From: an uncultured Polaromonas sp.
GTDB taxonomy: Bacteria > Pseudomonadota > Gammaproteobacteria > Burkholderiales > Burkholderiaceae
Direction of reading: 5' to 3'
Length of the DNA: 8,173 nt
Assembly: GCA_946479075.1 (NCBI GenBank)
Contig: CAMLDT010000157.1
Location: forward strand, 1-8,173
Positions within the stretch are counted from its first letter, which is position 1; each line of letters starts with the position of its first letter. Below the pieces are notes generated by a model, which saw nothing but the letters and a program-made list of their open reading frames with translations, did no database searches and had not been told where the DNA came from. Below, in pieces: positions 1 to 6,551 of this stretch. The position numbers were made by a program, and so were the translations under genes.

Positions 1-221
1 GCCACATTGTTGATCTGGCGGCGGTGGTGACGGCCTTGCGCGCCGGACGCCTCGGCGGGGCCGCCATCGACGTTTTTGATGTCGAGCCACTGCAGGCAGC
101 GCCCCTTTTGCAAGATTGCCCCGGTTTGCTGTTGACACCGCATATCTCTGGCCTCAGTGTGGAGGCCAATGAGCGCGTGTCTTTCATGATCGCCGACAAA
201 GTAATGGAGAGTCTGAAGTAA
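1..221 (+). CDS. D-2-hydroxyacid dehydrogenase, 3' end only
   Basis: This is the C-terminal part (about 72 residues, reading frame starting at base 3) of an NAD(P)-dependent D-isomer-specific 2-hydroxyacid dehydrogenase; the 5' part lies outside the window. Visible hallmarks are the stretch HIVDLAAVVTAL followed by GGAAIDVFDVEPL, which carries the catalytic Glu, and TPHISG, which carries the catalytic His of the Glu-His relay. The catalytic Arg and the GxGxxG nucleotide-binding motif would lie upstream and cannot be checked. Such enzymes reversibly reduce 2-keto acids to D-2-hydroxy acids in the cytoplasm. Its TAA stop shares one base with the ATG of the next gene (TAATG), so the two are almost certainly translationally coupled. 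The family call is secure; the substrate is unknown. It resembles the C-terminus of the second dehydrogenase at 6548-7528 but is clearly a different protein. Confidence 0.9.
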   Translation, partial: HIVDLAAVVTALRAGRLGGAAIDVFDVEPLQAAPLLQDCPGLLLTPHISGLSVEANERVSFMIADKVMESLK

Positions 222-1231
222 TGGCACAGCTGTCGATGGAAGAGGCGCGCGGTCTGGCAGAACGTGCACTGCACAAGGCCGGTGCCCATGAAGGCATGGC
301 TGCCAGCACCGCGCGGGCGCTGGTCCGTGCCGAAGCGCAGGGGCTCGCCTCGCACGGGCTGAGCCGTGTGCCGCAGTACGTGACGCACCTGCGCAATGGC
401 CGGGCCGACGGCCAGGCGCGTGCCGTGGTGGCCCGCCACAAAGGGGCGGCCCTGCTGGTCGATGCGAAACAGGGCCTGGCTTTCCCGGCCTGCGATCTGG
501 CCGTCGCCAGCGCCATCACCACGGCGCAATCGCTGGGGGTTTGTTTTGCGGGCGTCACCAACAGCCACCATTGCGGCGTGGTGGTGGATCACCTGCGCGC
601 CGTGGCCGACGCCGGCATGGTCGGCCTGGGTTTTGCCAACTCGCCGGCGGCCATGCCGGCGGCCGGCGGCAAACACCCGATCTTCGGCACCAACCCGGTG
701 GCGGCCGCCTTTCCACGGAAAAACGCTGCCCCCCTGATGATCGACCTGTCGCTCAGCGAAGTGGCGCGCGGCAAGGTGATGCTGGCCGCCAAAGAGGGCC
801 GGCCGATTCCGCTGGGCTGGGCGCTGGACAGCCAGGGCCAGCCAACCACCGACGCGCAGGCGGCACTGGACGGTTCCATGCTGCCACTGGGGGCCGTCAG
901 CAGCGCCAAGGGCTCGATGCTGGCGCTGGTCGTCGAGTTGCTGGTGACGGCGGTCATCGGCGCACAGTTCGGCTTTGAAGCCTCCTCGTTTTTTGTCGAT
1001 GAGGGCAACGCGCCCCGCATTGGCCAGGCCTTTTTGGTGATCGACCCCGGCGCGCTGGCCGGTAGCGATGTGTATTACGAACGCATGGAAACCCTCATCG
1101 CCGAGATGTTGCTCGACGACGGGGTGCGCCTGTCAGGCGCGCGCAGGACCAGCCTGGAGCAACAGGCGACCTTATCAGGGCTGACCATTCCGGAGGCACT
1201 GAAGAACCAGCTCGACAGGCTGGCGGCATAA
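221..1231 (+). CDS. Ldh family (malate/L-lactate/sulfolactate-type) dehydrogenase
   Basis: This 336-residue protein belongs to the Ldh_2 (MDH/LDH/ComC) family, whose NAD(P)H fold is unrelated to classical Rossmann dehydrogenases. Its members oxidise L-malate, L-lactate, (R)-sulfolactate, ureidoglycolate or similar 2-hydroxy acids. Family signatures in order are ASHGLSRVPQYV (about residues 43-54, with the conserved Arg49), NSHHCG (114-119, with the presumed catalytic His116), AAGGKHPIFGTNP (147-159) and KGSMLALVVELL (230-241). The length is normal for the family. The ATG overlaps the stop of the upstream D-2-hydroxyacid dehydrogenase by one base, and no good Shine-Dalgarno sequence is visible, which fits translation by coupling. 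Two unrelated 2-hydroxyacid dehydrogenases in tandem recall the SlcC/ComC pair of sulfolactate degradation, but the actual substrate cannot be read from the sequence. Confidence 0.88.
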   Translation: MAQLSMEEARGLAERALHKAGAHEGMAASTARALVRAEAQGLASHGLSRVPQYVTHLRNGRADGQARAVVARHKGAALLVDAKQGLAFPACDLAVASAITTAQSLGVCFAGVTNSHHCGVVVDHLRAVADAGMVGLGFANSPAAMPAAGGKHPIFGTNPVAAAFPRKNAAPLMIDLSLSEVARGKVMLAAKEGRPIPLGWALDSQGQPTTDAQAALDGSMLPLGAVSSAKGSMLALVVELLVTAVIGAQFGFEASSFFVDEGNAPRIGQAFLVIDPGALAGSDVYYERMETLIAEMLLDDGVRLSGARRTSLEQQATLSGLTIPEALKNQLDRLAA

Positions 1232-1309
1232 GCCTGCAAGTGATGGCGCACCCCCGGGGGCAGCCGTTCATGGACAGGCTTCAACATTAAAAAACAAGGA
1301 GACAGAGAC

Positions 1310-2284
1310 ATGAAACGTCGAGACATCATGGGCGCATCCGCCGCCGGGGCCGTTCTGGCGTCCGTGCCCGCCTGGGGCCAGGCGCAAACCTTTCCCAAGC
1401 CTGGCGCCACCCTCAAATACGTGGTGCCTTACGCGCCCGGCGGCCTGACCGACATGATGGCGCGCACCGTGGCGCAAAAACTCAGCGAGGCCTGGAAAGT
1501 GTCGGTGATCGTCGAGAACAAGGCCGGCGGCAATGCCCAGATCGGTGCCGAACAGGTGGCCAAATCGACGCCCGACGGCAGCAGCCTGCTGGCCATCACG
1601 CTGACCCATGCGGCCAACGTCGCGCTGTTTCCGAATGCCGCCTACAGTTTTACCAAGGACCTGCGGCCGGTCGCGCTGTTGGCGGGCTCGCCCATGCTGG
1701 TGGTGGTTCCCACCAGCAGCCCGCTGAAAGACTTCAAGGACCTGATCGCCGCCTCAAAAACCAGGCAGCTCAATGCCGGCTCCAGCGGCAACGGCACGCC
1801 GCCGCACCTGACCATGGCTTTGTTCAACGACCTGAACAAAACGCAGATGACGCACGTTCCCTACAAAGGCGGTGCGCCCTCCATGACCGACCTGATCGGC
1901 GGCCAGCTCGACGTGATTTTCTCCAACTTTCCGGAGTCGATTGCCCACGTCAAGGGTGGCAAGCTGAGGGCACTTGCGATCTGCAGCCTGAGCCGCCACC
2001 CCATGGTGCCGGATGTGCCCACCGCCATGGAGTCGGGCATGCCTGGCCTCTTCGTGGAAAACTGGACCGGCGCCATGATCCAGGCCAAAACGCCCGATGC
2101 CATCGTGGACCGTTACTCGCGCGAGATGATCAAGACCATGTTCAGTCCCGACGTCGAGGAACGCGCTCGCCAGCAGGGCTTCCGGGTGACGCGCAAGGGC
2201 GCAGACGAGTTCGCGGTTTTTCTCAAAAGCGAGATCGACCGCTGGAGCCGCATCATCCGCACCGCAAAAATAACCGTGACCTGA
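1310..2284 (+). CDS. Bug/TctC family tripartite tricarboxylate transporter substrate-binding protein
   Basis: This 324-residue periplasmic solute receptor belongs to the Bug (TctC-like) family, which is greatly expanded in Burkholderiales and binds carboxylates or other small polar ligands. The N-terminus is a signal peptide: basic MKRR, a hydrophobic stretch to about residue 22, and likely cleavage near AWGQA-Q (about 25/26). Twin arginines at residues 3-4 make Tat export possible, though the motif is weak. Family motifs are VVPYAPGGLTDMMAR (38-52), ENKAGGNAQIGAEQVAKSTPDG (69-90, two ligand-loop blocks), NAGSSGNGTPPHL (155-167), HVPYKGGAPSMTDLIGGQ (182-199) and the DVPTAMESG region (235-243). 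AAGGAG at 1296-1301 sits eight bases before the ATG. It follows the Ldh gene by 78 bases and is probably in the same operon. No membrane components (TctA/TctB) are encoded in the window, as is usual for orphan Bug genes. Confidence 0.93.
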   Translation: MKRRDIMGASAAGAVLASVPAWGQAQTFPKPGATLKYVVPYAPGGLTDMMARTVAQKLSEAWKVSVIVENKAGGNAQIGAEQVAKSTPDGSSLLAITLTHAANVALFPNAAYSFTKDLRPVALLAGSPMLVVVPTSSPLKDFKDLIAASKTRQLNAGSSGNGTPPHLTMALFNDLNKTQMTHVPYKGGAPSMTDLIGGQLDVIFSNFPESIAHVKGGKLRALAICSLSRHPMVPDVPTAMESGMPGLFVENWTGAMIQAKTPDAIVDRYSREMIKTMFSPDVEERARQQGFRVTRKGADEFAVFLKSEIDRWSRIIRTAKITVT

Positions 2285-2290
2285 AACTTG

Positions 2291-2334
2291 CCGCCGGGGC
2301 AACAGGGGAACGCCGGCGGACGGTGATTCCCCTG
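2291..2334 (+). other. Overlapping inverted repeats after the Bug gene (possible terminator or pseudoknot)
   Basis: Two perfect inverted repeats interlock just after the Bug stop codon. CCGCCGG at 2291-2297 pairs with CCGGCGG at 2313-2319. CAGGGGAA at 2303-2310 pairs with TTCCCCTG at 2327-2334. The 5' arm of the second stem lies inside the loop of the first, so the two are either mutually exclusive or form an H-type pseudoknot. No T-tract follows, so this is not a standard intrinsic terminator. The base pairing is seen in the sequence; any role in ending or processing the Bug transcript is inference. Confidence 0.3.
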
Positions 2335-2372
2335 ATGCCGCGGTGCACGCCGATGCTTTAGAGTGGTCTTCA

Positions 2373-2392
2373 GCCGGGCGCCCTCGCCCGGC
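2373..2392 (+). other. GC-rich hairpin just before the DUF962 gene
   Basis: GCCGGGCG at 2373-2380 pairs perfectly with CGCCCGGC at 2385-2392 across a four-base loop. It ends three bases before the GGAG ribosome binding site at 2396-2399. It lies within the GTG-initiated upstream extension of the DUF962 reading frame, which argues that the extension is untranslated leader. It could affect translation initiation or simply be a processing structure. Confidence 0.35.
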
Positions 2393-2404
2393 GCTGGAGC
2401 CATC

Positions 2405-2863
2405 ATGACAACAACCGTTTCTCCCGACTCTGCCGGACCACGCCGCGTGGATCAGTTGCTGGCGCATTACGAAGCGAGCCACCGCGATCCGAAAAACGAA
2501 GTGATCCACTTCATCGCCATCCCGCTCATCATGCTGAGCCTGGTCGGCATGATGTTCGCCGTGCATCCCTACATCGCCTATGCCTTCATTGCGGCCAGCA
2601 TGGTGTATTACCTGCGCCTGTCGCTGGTGTTTCTGGTAACCATGCTGGTGTGGTCGGCCCTCAGTGTGGCGGTGCTGTTTGCCATGGGGTCCAGGGTGCT
2701 GGAGCTGTCCGTCGCGATTTTTGTCGGCGCCTGGATCCTGCAGTTCATCGGCCACAAGCTGGAGGGCAAAAAACCTTCGTTTTTTGAGGACATCCAGTAC
2801 CTGTGGGTCGGGCCGCTGTTTGTGCTGAGCAAACTTTTTACCAAACTGGGGATACGCTGGTAA
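2405..2863 (+). CDS. DUF962 / Mpo1-like membrane protein
   Basis: This 152-residue protein fits the DUF962 (YGL010w/Mpo1-like) family. The N-terminal block HYEASHRDPKNEVIHFIAIP (residues 21-40) carries the conserved His and Asn residues. The C-terminal block QFIGHKLEGKKPSFFED (about 113-129) carries the second conserved His/Glu cluster. Between them are hydrophobic segments at roughly 36-54, 57-70, 72-95 and 101-117, giving a multi-pass inner-membrane protein. Yeast Mpo1 is an iron-dependent dioxygenase of fatty-acid alpha-oxidation that uses such histidines; the bacterial function is not established. The ATG at 2405 is chosen because GGAG at 2396-2399 is well spaced and the family block begins soon after. 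An in-frame GTG at 2363 would add 14 residues encoded by a strong hairpin and is rejected. It appears unrelated to the surrounding catabolic genes. Confidence 0.85.
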   Translation: MTTTVSPDSAGPRRVDQLLAHYEASHRDPKNEVIHFIAIPLIMLSLVGMMFAVHPYIAYAFIAASMVYYLRLSLVFLVTMLVWSALSVAVLFAMGSRVLELSVAIFVGAWILQFIGHKLEGKKPSFFEDIQYLWVGPLFVLSKLFTKLGIRW

Positions 2864-2930
2864 CTTGAAGTGCAACCATTGGCCCGCATCTGGGTCTGAC
2901 GGTTTGTACTGGTTTTATTGGAAGTCTCCC

Positions 2931-3236
2931 TTGACATCTTTCATCAGCAGCGCGCTGCGCTTTGTCTTTCGCCTGGTCTTCTGGTTGTTTGCGACCATTT
3001 TTGCTCTCAGCCTGCTTGCCGCCGGCCTGATCGTGATGGCCTTGGGCCTGCTCAAGGCGCTGATCACCGGCAAGAAGCCGCAGCCCATGGTGTTTGGACG
3101 CTTCCAGCGGTTTTCTTCCGACGATTTCTGGCCCGGAGCACGCACCCAGGGAACGACTTCCGCGCGCGAGACCGACGTGGTGGATGTCGAAGTGCGTGAA
3201 GTCCGTGAAGTGCGCGACGACAAGCGCCTGTCCTGA
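2931..3236 (+). CDS. Small hypothetical membrane protein with charged C-terminal tail
   Basis: I do not recognise a named family, although short proteins of this shape occur in Comamonadaceae. From the TTG at 2931 it is 101 residues. One long hydrophobic region (about residues 9-45), probably one or two membrane helices, is followed by LLKALITGKKPQPMVFGRFQ and then a polar, acidic/basic tail ending in three copies of Glu-Val-Arg. The TTG is preceded by GGAAG at 2920-2924 with six bases of spacing and places the basic N-terminus right before the hydrophobic segment. An upstream TTG at 2865 is possible but lacks a ribosome binding site. No ATG start exists in this frame upstream of the hydrophobic segment. 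It follows the DUF962 gene by 67 bases and may be cotranscribed with it. The function is unknown. Confidence 0.6.
   Translation: MTSFISSALRFVFRLVFWLFATIFALSLLAAGLIVMALGLLKALITGKKPQPMVFGRFQRFSSDDFWPGARTQGTTSARETDVVDVEVREVREVRDDKRLS
3189..3215 (+). repeat. Three tandem 9-base repeats encoding Glu-Val-Arg
   Basis: Three consecutive near-identical units (GAAGTGCGT, GAAGTCCGT, GAAGTGCGC) encode EVR-EVR-EVR in the tail of the small membrane protein. They differ only at two positions. This is a likely site of length variation by slippage between strains; that part is inference. Confidence 0.75.
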
Positions 3237-3271
3237 GCTCTCGCTCCGCAATCCCCTTTTTTTGCAGTTTT

Positions 3272-3292
3272 AACCGGAGTCAAGCCGGTTTT
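3272..3292 (+). terminator. Possible weak intrinsic terminator
   Basis: AACCGG at 3272-3277 pairs with CCGGTT at 3285-3290 across a seven-base loop and is followed by a short T-run (3289-3292). It lies 35 bases after the small membrane-protein gene and upstream of the regulator promoter region, where a terminator would be expected. The stem is short and the T-run only four bases long, so termination would be inefficient. Confidence 0.35.
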
Positions 3293-3319
3293 CGGGTCGA
3301 AACTGAAGCGGTCTTATTT

Positions 3320-3329
3320 TCGTATACGA
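3320..3329 (+). promoter_or_regulatory. Palindromic FCD/GntR-type operator candidate
   Basis: TCGTATACGA is a perfect ten-base palindrome, 36 bases before the start of the GntR regulator gene. It fits the yGT-N-AC-r core typical of sites bound by FadR/FCD-subfamily GntR proteins. It lies in the only AT-rich stretch of the intergenic region (TATTTTCGTATACGATATAA), where a -10 element such as TATACG or TATAAG would fall. Binding there would therefore block transcription, so autoregulation is the natural inference. A convincing -35 box could not be assigned. Confidence 0.5.
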
Positions 3330-3337
3330 TATAAGCA

Positions 3338-3362
3338 CCTTCTCCTTCTCCTTTTCCTCCCC
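3338..3362 (+). other. 25-base pure polypyrimidine tract in the regulator leader
   Basis: The leader just before the GntR start codon is an unbroken run of 25 C and T bases built of irregular CTTCTC/CCTT units. No purine-rich Shine-Dalgarno sequence precedes the ATG. On the mRNA this would be a C/U-rich single-stranded leader, a possible docking site for ribosomal protein S1. On DNA it is a homopurine/homopyrimidine tract. The tract is seen directly; any role is inference. Confidence 0.6.
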
Positions 3363-3364
3363 GC

Positions 3365-4063
3365 ATGCTTCCCTGGCTCACCGAATCTTCTCTAGCCCGT
3401 TTCAACGACGTGCGCGACACCTCGCTGGCCAAGCTGGTCAAGGGCGACATGTTGTCGCTGATTCTCAAGGGGGTGCTGGTTCCCGGCCAGCGCATCAATG
3501 AGCCGGACGTGGCCGCCCGCCTGGGCGTCTCGCGCGTGCCGGTGCGCGAGGCGCTGCGTGAACTGGAAAGTTCCGGCCTGGTGGTCGCGCGCAAACATGC
3601 CGGCGTGTTTGTGCGCCAGCTCGATGCGCCTGAAATCCGTGACCTGTACCAGATGCGCGCCCTGCTCGACGGTTTTGCCGGCCGGCAGGCAGCGCAATTG
3701 CCCGCTGCAGGCAAAGCGGCACTGATTGAGGTGCTGGAGAACGCCGCCCAGACCATGAAGGACGCGGCGGGCCGGCATGACGTGCAGCGTTATTACAGCG
3801 AAAACCTGCGCTTCCACTGGGCCCTGATTGAAGCCGCCGGCAACCTGGCCGTGGCCGACAGCTACCGCGGCATCGTGCAGAAGCTGCACCTGTCGCGGCT
3901 GAAAAACCTGTCGCACGATTACGGCATGCAGGCGTCGATTGCCGAGCATCTGGAGATTGTCCAGGCCGTGCATGAAGGTGACCCGCAGCGCTGTGAAAGC
4001 CTGATGGCGCACCACGTGAGCGACGCCTTCCGCCGCCTGGTGGATGCGGCGCCGTCAGCCTGA
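3365..4063 (+). CDS. GntR family transcriptional regulator, FCD (FadR-type) subfamily
   Basis: This 232-residue cytoplasmic DNA-binding regulator has an N-terminal winged helix-turn-helix (about residues 19-85, with INEPDVAARLGVSRVPVREAL at 44-64 as the recognition region) and a C-terminal FCD effector domain (about 90-225). FCD metal/ligand positions are recognisable: Asn147 (usually Asp), His151 in LRFH, His195 in AEHLEIV, and His216/217 in MAHHVSD. FCD regulators typically sense small organic acids and derepress nearby catabolic genes. The start at 3365 keeps the whole first helix; the next Met (residue 29) would cut into it. The start lacks a Shine-Dalgarno sequence. A palindromic candidate operator lies 36 bases upstream. 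It precedes the broken Bug gene by 36 bases and most likely controls the Bug-PrpD-dehydrogenase genes and possibly those at 1-2284. Confidence 0.92.
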   Translation: MLPWLTESSLARFNDVRDTSLAKLVKGDMLSLILKGVLVPGQRINEPDVAARLGVSRVPVREALRELESSGLVVARKHAGVFVRQLDAPEIRDLYQMRALLDGFAGRQAAQLPAAGKAALIEVLENAAQTMKDAAGRHDVQRYYSENLRFHWALIEAAGNLAVADSYRGIVQKLHLSRLKNLSHDYGMQASIAEHLEIVQAVHEGDPQRCESLMAHHVSDAFRRLVDAAPSA

Positions 4064-4099
4064 TTTTCCCTTCCTATAAAAACCACCCGGAGACAAAAC

Positions 4100-5071
4100 A
4101 TGCAACGACGTACCCTTCTTCAGGCAGCCCCGGCGCTGCTCGGCCTGCCCGGCCTCGCACGCGCGCAGACGGCCTACCCGTCCAAACCCATACGCTACAT
4201 CGTGCCGGTGTCGGCCGGTGGCGGCAGCGACATGGTCGGCCGTACCGTCACGGAACGCTGGGGCCAGGAGCTCAAGCAGGGTTTCATCGTCGACAACCAG
4301 GGCGGCGGCGGCGGTGTGATCGCCTGTCAGGCCACCGCGCGCGCCGCGCCCGACGGCTACAACCTGCTGCAGGGTTACGTGGCGACCCACGGCACCAGCC
4401 CGGCCACCCGCAAGCTGCCCTACGATGCCATCAAGGATTTCACGCCGGTCGGCATGATTGGCGGCACCCCGAATGTGCTGGTGGTGAAAGCCGCGCTGCC
4501 TGTGACCAGCGTCAGGGAATTCATCTAGTAAGTCAAAAAGAACACGGGCAAGGTCAGCTACGGCTCTGCCGGCCAGGGCTCGCTCACCCACCTGACCATG
4601 GAGTTGTTCAAGCAGCAGATCAACTCCTTCATGGTGCACATTCCCTACCGCGGCGTGGCGCCGGCCTTCACCGACCTGATCGGCGGGCAGACCCAGGCCA
4701 TGTTCCCCGGCCTGGCCGCCGCCGTGCCGCACATCCGCTCCGGCCGAGTGCGGCCACTGGCCGTGACCGGCCTGCAGCGCCACCCCCAGTTCAAGGACCT
4801 GCCGACGCTGGACGAATCCGGCTTCAAGGGTTTTGATGCCCAGCAGTGGTACGGCGTGGTCGGCCCGGCCGGCATGCCGGCGCCCATCGTCAAACAGCTC
4901 AACGACACCCTGGCCACGGTGCTGCGCGCACCGGACATGCGCGAAAAACTGTCGGTGGAGGCGATTGAGCCGCAGGTCATGACGCCGGAGCAGTTCGGCA
5001 GTTTCATCAAGGCCGACATCGCCCGCTGGACCCAGCTGGCGCGCGCCCGCGGCATCCAGCTCGACAGCTGA
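4100..5071 (+). pseudogene. Bug/TctC family substrate-binding protein interrupted by tandem stop codons
   Basis: This is a second Bug-type periplasmic binding-protein gene, 323 codons plus stop, which is normal family length. It is interrupted at codons 143-144 by TAG TAA (4526-4531). The frame is the same before and after. The 5' half has a twin-arginine signal peptide (MQRRTLLQAAPALLGLPGLARAQ), then IRYIVPVSAGGGSDMVGRTV and RAAPDGYNLL. The 3' half resumes VKKNTGKVSYGSAGQGSLTHL, then HIPYRGVAPAFTDLIGGQ and DLPTLDESGF. Family members usually read something like EFI-x-Y-VKKNPGK here, so both stops look like substitutions (for example a GAG or GCC codon and TAC). GGAG at 4089-4092 precedes the ATG with good spacing. 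No new start with a ribosome binding site follows the stops, so a functional protein is not expected. A sequencing or assembly error is the main alternative. Otherwise the gene looks undecayed, so inactivation would be recent. Confidence 0.85.
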
Positions 5072-5073
5072 AT

Positions 5074-5136
5074 TATGAGTCAAACAGGCCTCTAGCCCCC
5101 GTCCCACGGGCGTGAGCAGCTCCTTTTTTAATAGCG
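5074..5136 (+). repeat. Comamonadaceae-type dispersed intergenic repeat, terminator-like
   Basis: The segment beginning ATGAGTCAAACAGGCCTCTAG and ending in GAGCAGCTCC, a T-run and AATAGC resembles, from memory, a short repeat scattered between genes in Acidovorax, Polaromonas and Rhodoferax genomes. It starts two bases after the Bug stop codon. A hairpin is visible, CCCGT (5098-5102) with ACGGG (5106-5110), and a six-T run follows at 5124-5129. This arrangement could end transcription from upstream. Its presence shows that the in-frame GTG at 5112 is not the start of the next gene. The family match was not checked by search. Confidence 0.5.
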
Positions 5137-5171
5137 TTTTTCAACCCCTGGCAGATTTGCCGAAAGCACCC

Positions 5172-6551
5172 ATGGCCCGCAATACCCAGGTCGCCGCCGA
5201 CCACCACGCCCCGCCCGTCACCCAGATCCTGGCCCAGCATGTGGCCACCCACCCCGGCTTCCTGGCCGGCGGCTGGAGCGCTGCCGTCGATCATGAAGCG
5301 CACCGCACCTTCCTGAACTGGTTCGGCTGCGCCGTCGGCGCCGCGAACCACGAAGCGGCCGATGCGGCGCTGGCCACCGTCGCCCTGCTGCAGCCCTCGG
5401 CGCAAGCCAGCGTGCTGGGCCGTACGCAGAAAGTGGACATGGCCAGCGCGGCGCTGGTCAACGGCATCACCTCGCACACCTTCGACTTCGACGACACCCA
5501 CCTGAAAACCATCATCCATCCGGCCGGCCCGGTGGCTTCGGCGGTGCTGGCGCTGGCCGAACACACGGGGGCCTCCGGCCGCGAACTGATCGACGCGCTG
5601 GTGCTGGGCATCGACGTGTCCTGCCGCGTCGGCAACGCCATGTACCCCGAGCATTACGACCGCGGCTGGCACATCACCGGCTCGACCGGCACGCTGGGCG
5701 CCGCCGCTGCCTGCGCGCGCCTGCTCAAGCTCGACGTTCAAAAAACCGCGATGGCGCTGGGCATTGCCGCCTCGCAGCCGGTCGGCATGCGCGAGCAGTT
5801 CGGCACCATGACCAAACCCTTCCACCCGGGCGGTGCGGCGCGCGCCGGCCTGATGTCGGCGCTGCTGGCCAGCCAGGGCTTCACCGCCAGCCCGAAGGCG
5901 CTGGAAGCGCCGCGCGGCATGATGCAAACGGTCTCGACCAAAAACGACTGGAACGAGATCACCGGCGAACTCGGCCAGCGTTTTGAAATCTCCTTCAACA
6001 GCTACAAGCCCTTTGCCTGCGGCATCGTGATCCACCCGAGCATCGACGCCTGCGCCCAGCTGCGGGCCCAGGGCGTGACGCCGGAGCAGATCGCCAGCAT
6101 CGAACTCAAGGTGCATTCGCTGGTGCTCGAACTCACCGGCAAAAAGGAGCCGGCCGACGGCCTGCAGGCCAAGTTCAGCGTGTACCACGGCTGCGCAGCC
6201 GGCCTGACCTTCGGGCGCGCGGCCGAGGAGGAATTTTCCGACGAGGTGGTGAACCGCGCTGACATGGTGGCGCTGCGCCGCAAGGTCGTCGCCACGGTGG
6301 ATGATTCCATCGACGAAGCCAGCGCCGACGTCACGGCCGTGCTGACCGATGGCCGGCGTGTGCATGTGTTTGTCGAACACGCCATCGGTTCGCTGCAAAA
6401 CCCCATGACCGACGCCATGCTGGAAGCCAAATTCAGCGGCATGGCGGACAGCGTGATTGGTGCCGCCAGGACGGCAGAGCTGATCAAGGCCTGCTGGGCT
6501 GTCGGCCAGGCGAAAGACCTGCGTGCGCTGACTGCGCTGGCCCGGCCATGA
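5172..6551 (+). CDS. MmgE/PrpD family protein
   Basis: This 459-residue cytoplasmic protein belongs to the MmgE/PrpD fold family, which includes 2-methylcitrate dehydratase, cis-aconitate decarboxylase and iminodisuccinate epimerase. Signatures (numbering from 5172) are SHTFDFDDTHLKTIIHPAGP (101-120, active-site Asp/Thr/His cluster), GWHITGSTGTLGAA (165-178), GTMTKPFHPGGAARAG (211-226, conserved Lys215), KPFACGIVIHP (279-289) and FSVYHGCA (335-342). The length is typical. The frame is open back to a GTG at 5112, but that lies inside an intergenic repeat, so the ATG at 5172 is preferred even though its ribosome binding site (GAAAG at 5163-5167) is weak. The stop overlaps the next dehydrogenase start by four bases (ATGA), so the two are coupled. 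The reaction is probably dehydration or decarboxylation of a di- or tricarboxylate; the substrate is not determinable. It is not part of a prpBCD locus here. Confidence 0.9.
   Translation: MARNTQVAADHHAPPVTQILAQHVATHPGFLAGGWSAAVDHEAHRTFLNWFGCAVGAANHEAADAALATVALLQPSAQASVLGRTQKVDMASAALVNGITSHTFDFDDTHLKTIIHPAGPVASAVLALAEHTGASGRELIDALVLGIDVSCRVGNAMYPEHYDRGWHITGSTGTLGAAAACARLLKLDVQKTAMALGIAASQPVGMREQFGTMTKPFHPGGAARAGLMSALLASQGFTASPKALEAPRGMMQTVSTKNDWNEITGELGQRFEISFNSYKPFACGIVIHPSIDACAQLRAQGVTPEQIASIELKVHSLVLELTGKKEPADGLQAKFSVYHGCAAGLTFGRAAEEEFSDEVVNRADMVALRRKVVATVDDSIDEASADVTAVLTDGRRVHVFVEHAIGSLQNPMTDAMLEAKFSGMADSVIGAARTAELIKACWAVGQAKDLRALTALARP

Noticed and set aside
1251..1260. CCCCCGGGGG palindrome between the Ldh and Bug genes
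   Set aside because: A ten-base palindrome with no loop cannot form a hairpin terminator, there is no T-run, and such GC palindromes arise by chance in this composition.
1754..2875. Long minus-strand open frames such as this 373-codon one, and others at 4055-5107, 5073-6686 and 6002-7513
   Set aside because: They lie opposite well-supported + strand genes, have low-complexity His/Gly/Arg/Ala-rich translations typical of GC-rich shadows, and show no domain motifs.
4526..4531. Programmed stop-codon readthrough or selenocysteine/pyrrolysine use
   Set aside because: Two consecutive stops (TAG then TAA) make readthrough very unlikely, and no recoding structure was evident.
4598..5071. Independent 157-residue gene made from the 3' half of the broken Bug gene
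   Set aside because: Its ATG is the internal Met of a conserved Bug block, it has no signal peptide or ribosome binding site, and half a binding protein would not fold as a receptor.
5112..5171. GTG start giving a 20-residue longer PrpD-family protein
   Set aside because: The extra codons lie inside the terminator-like intergenic repeat and no ribosome binding site precedes the GTG.
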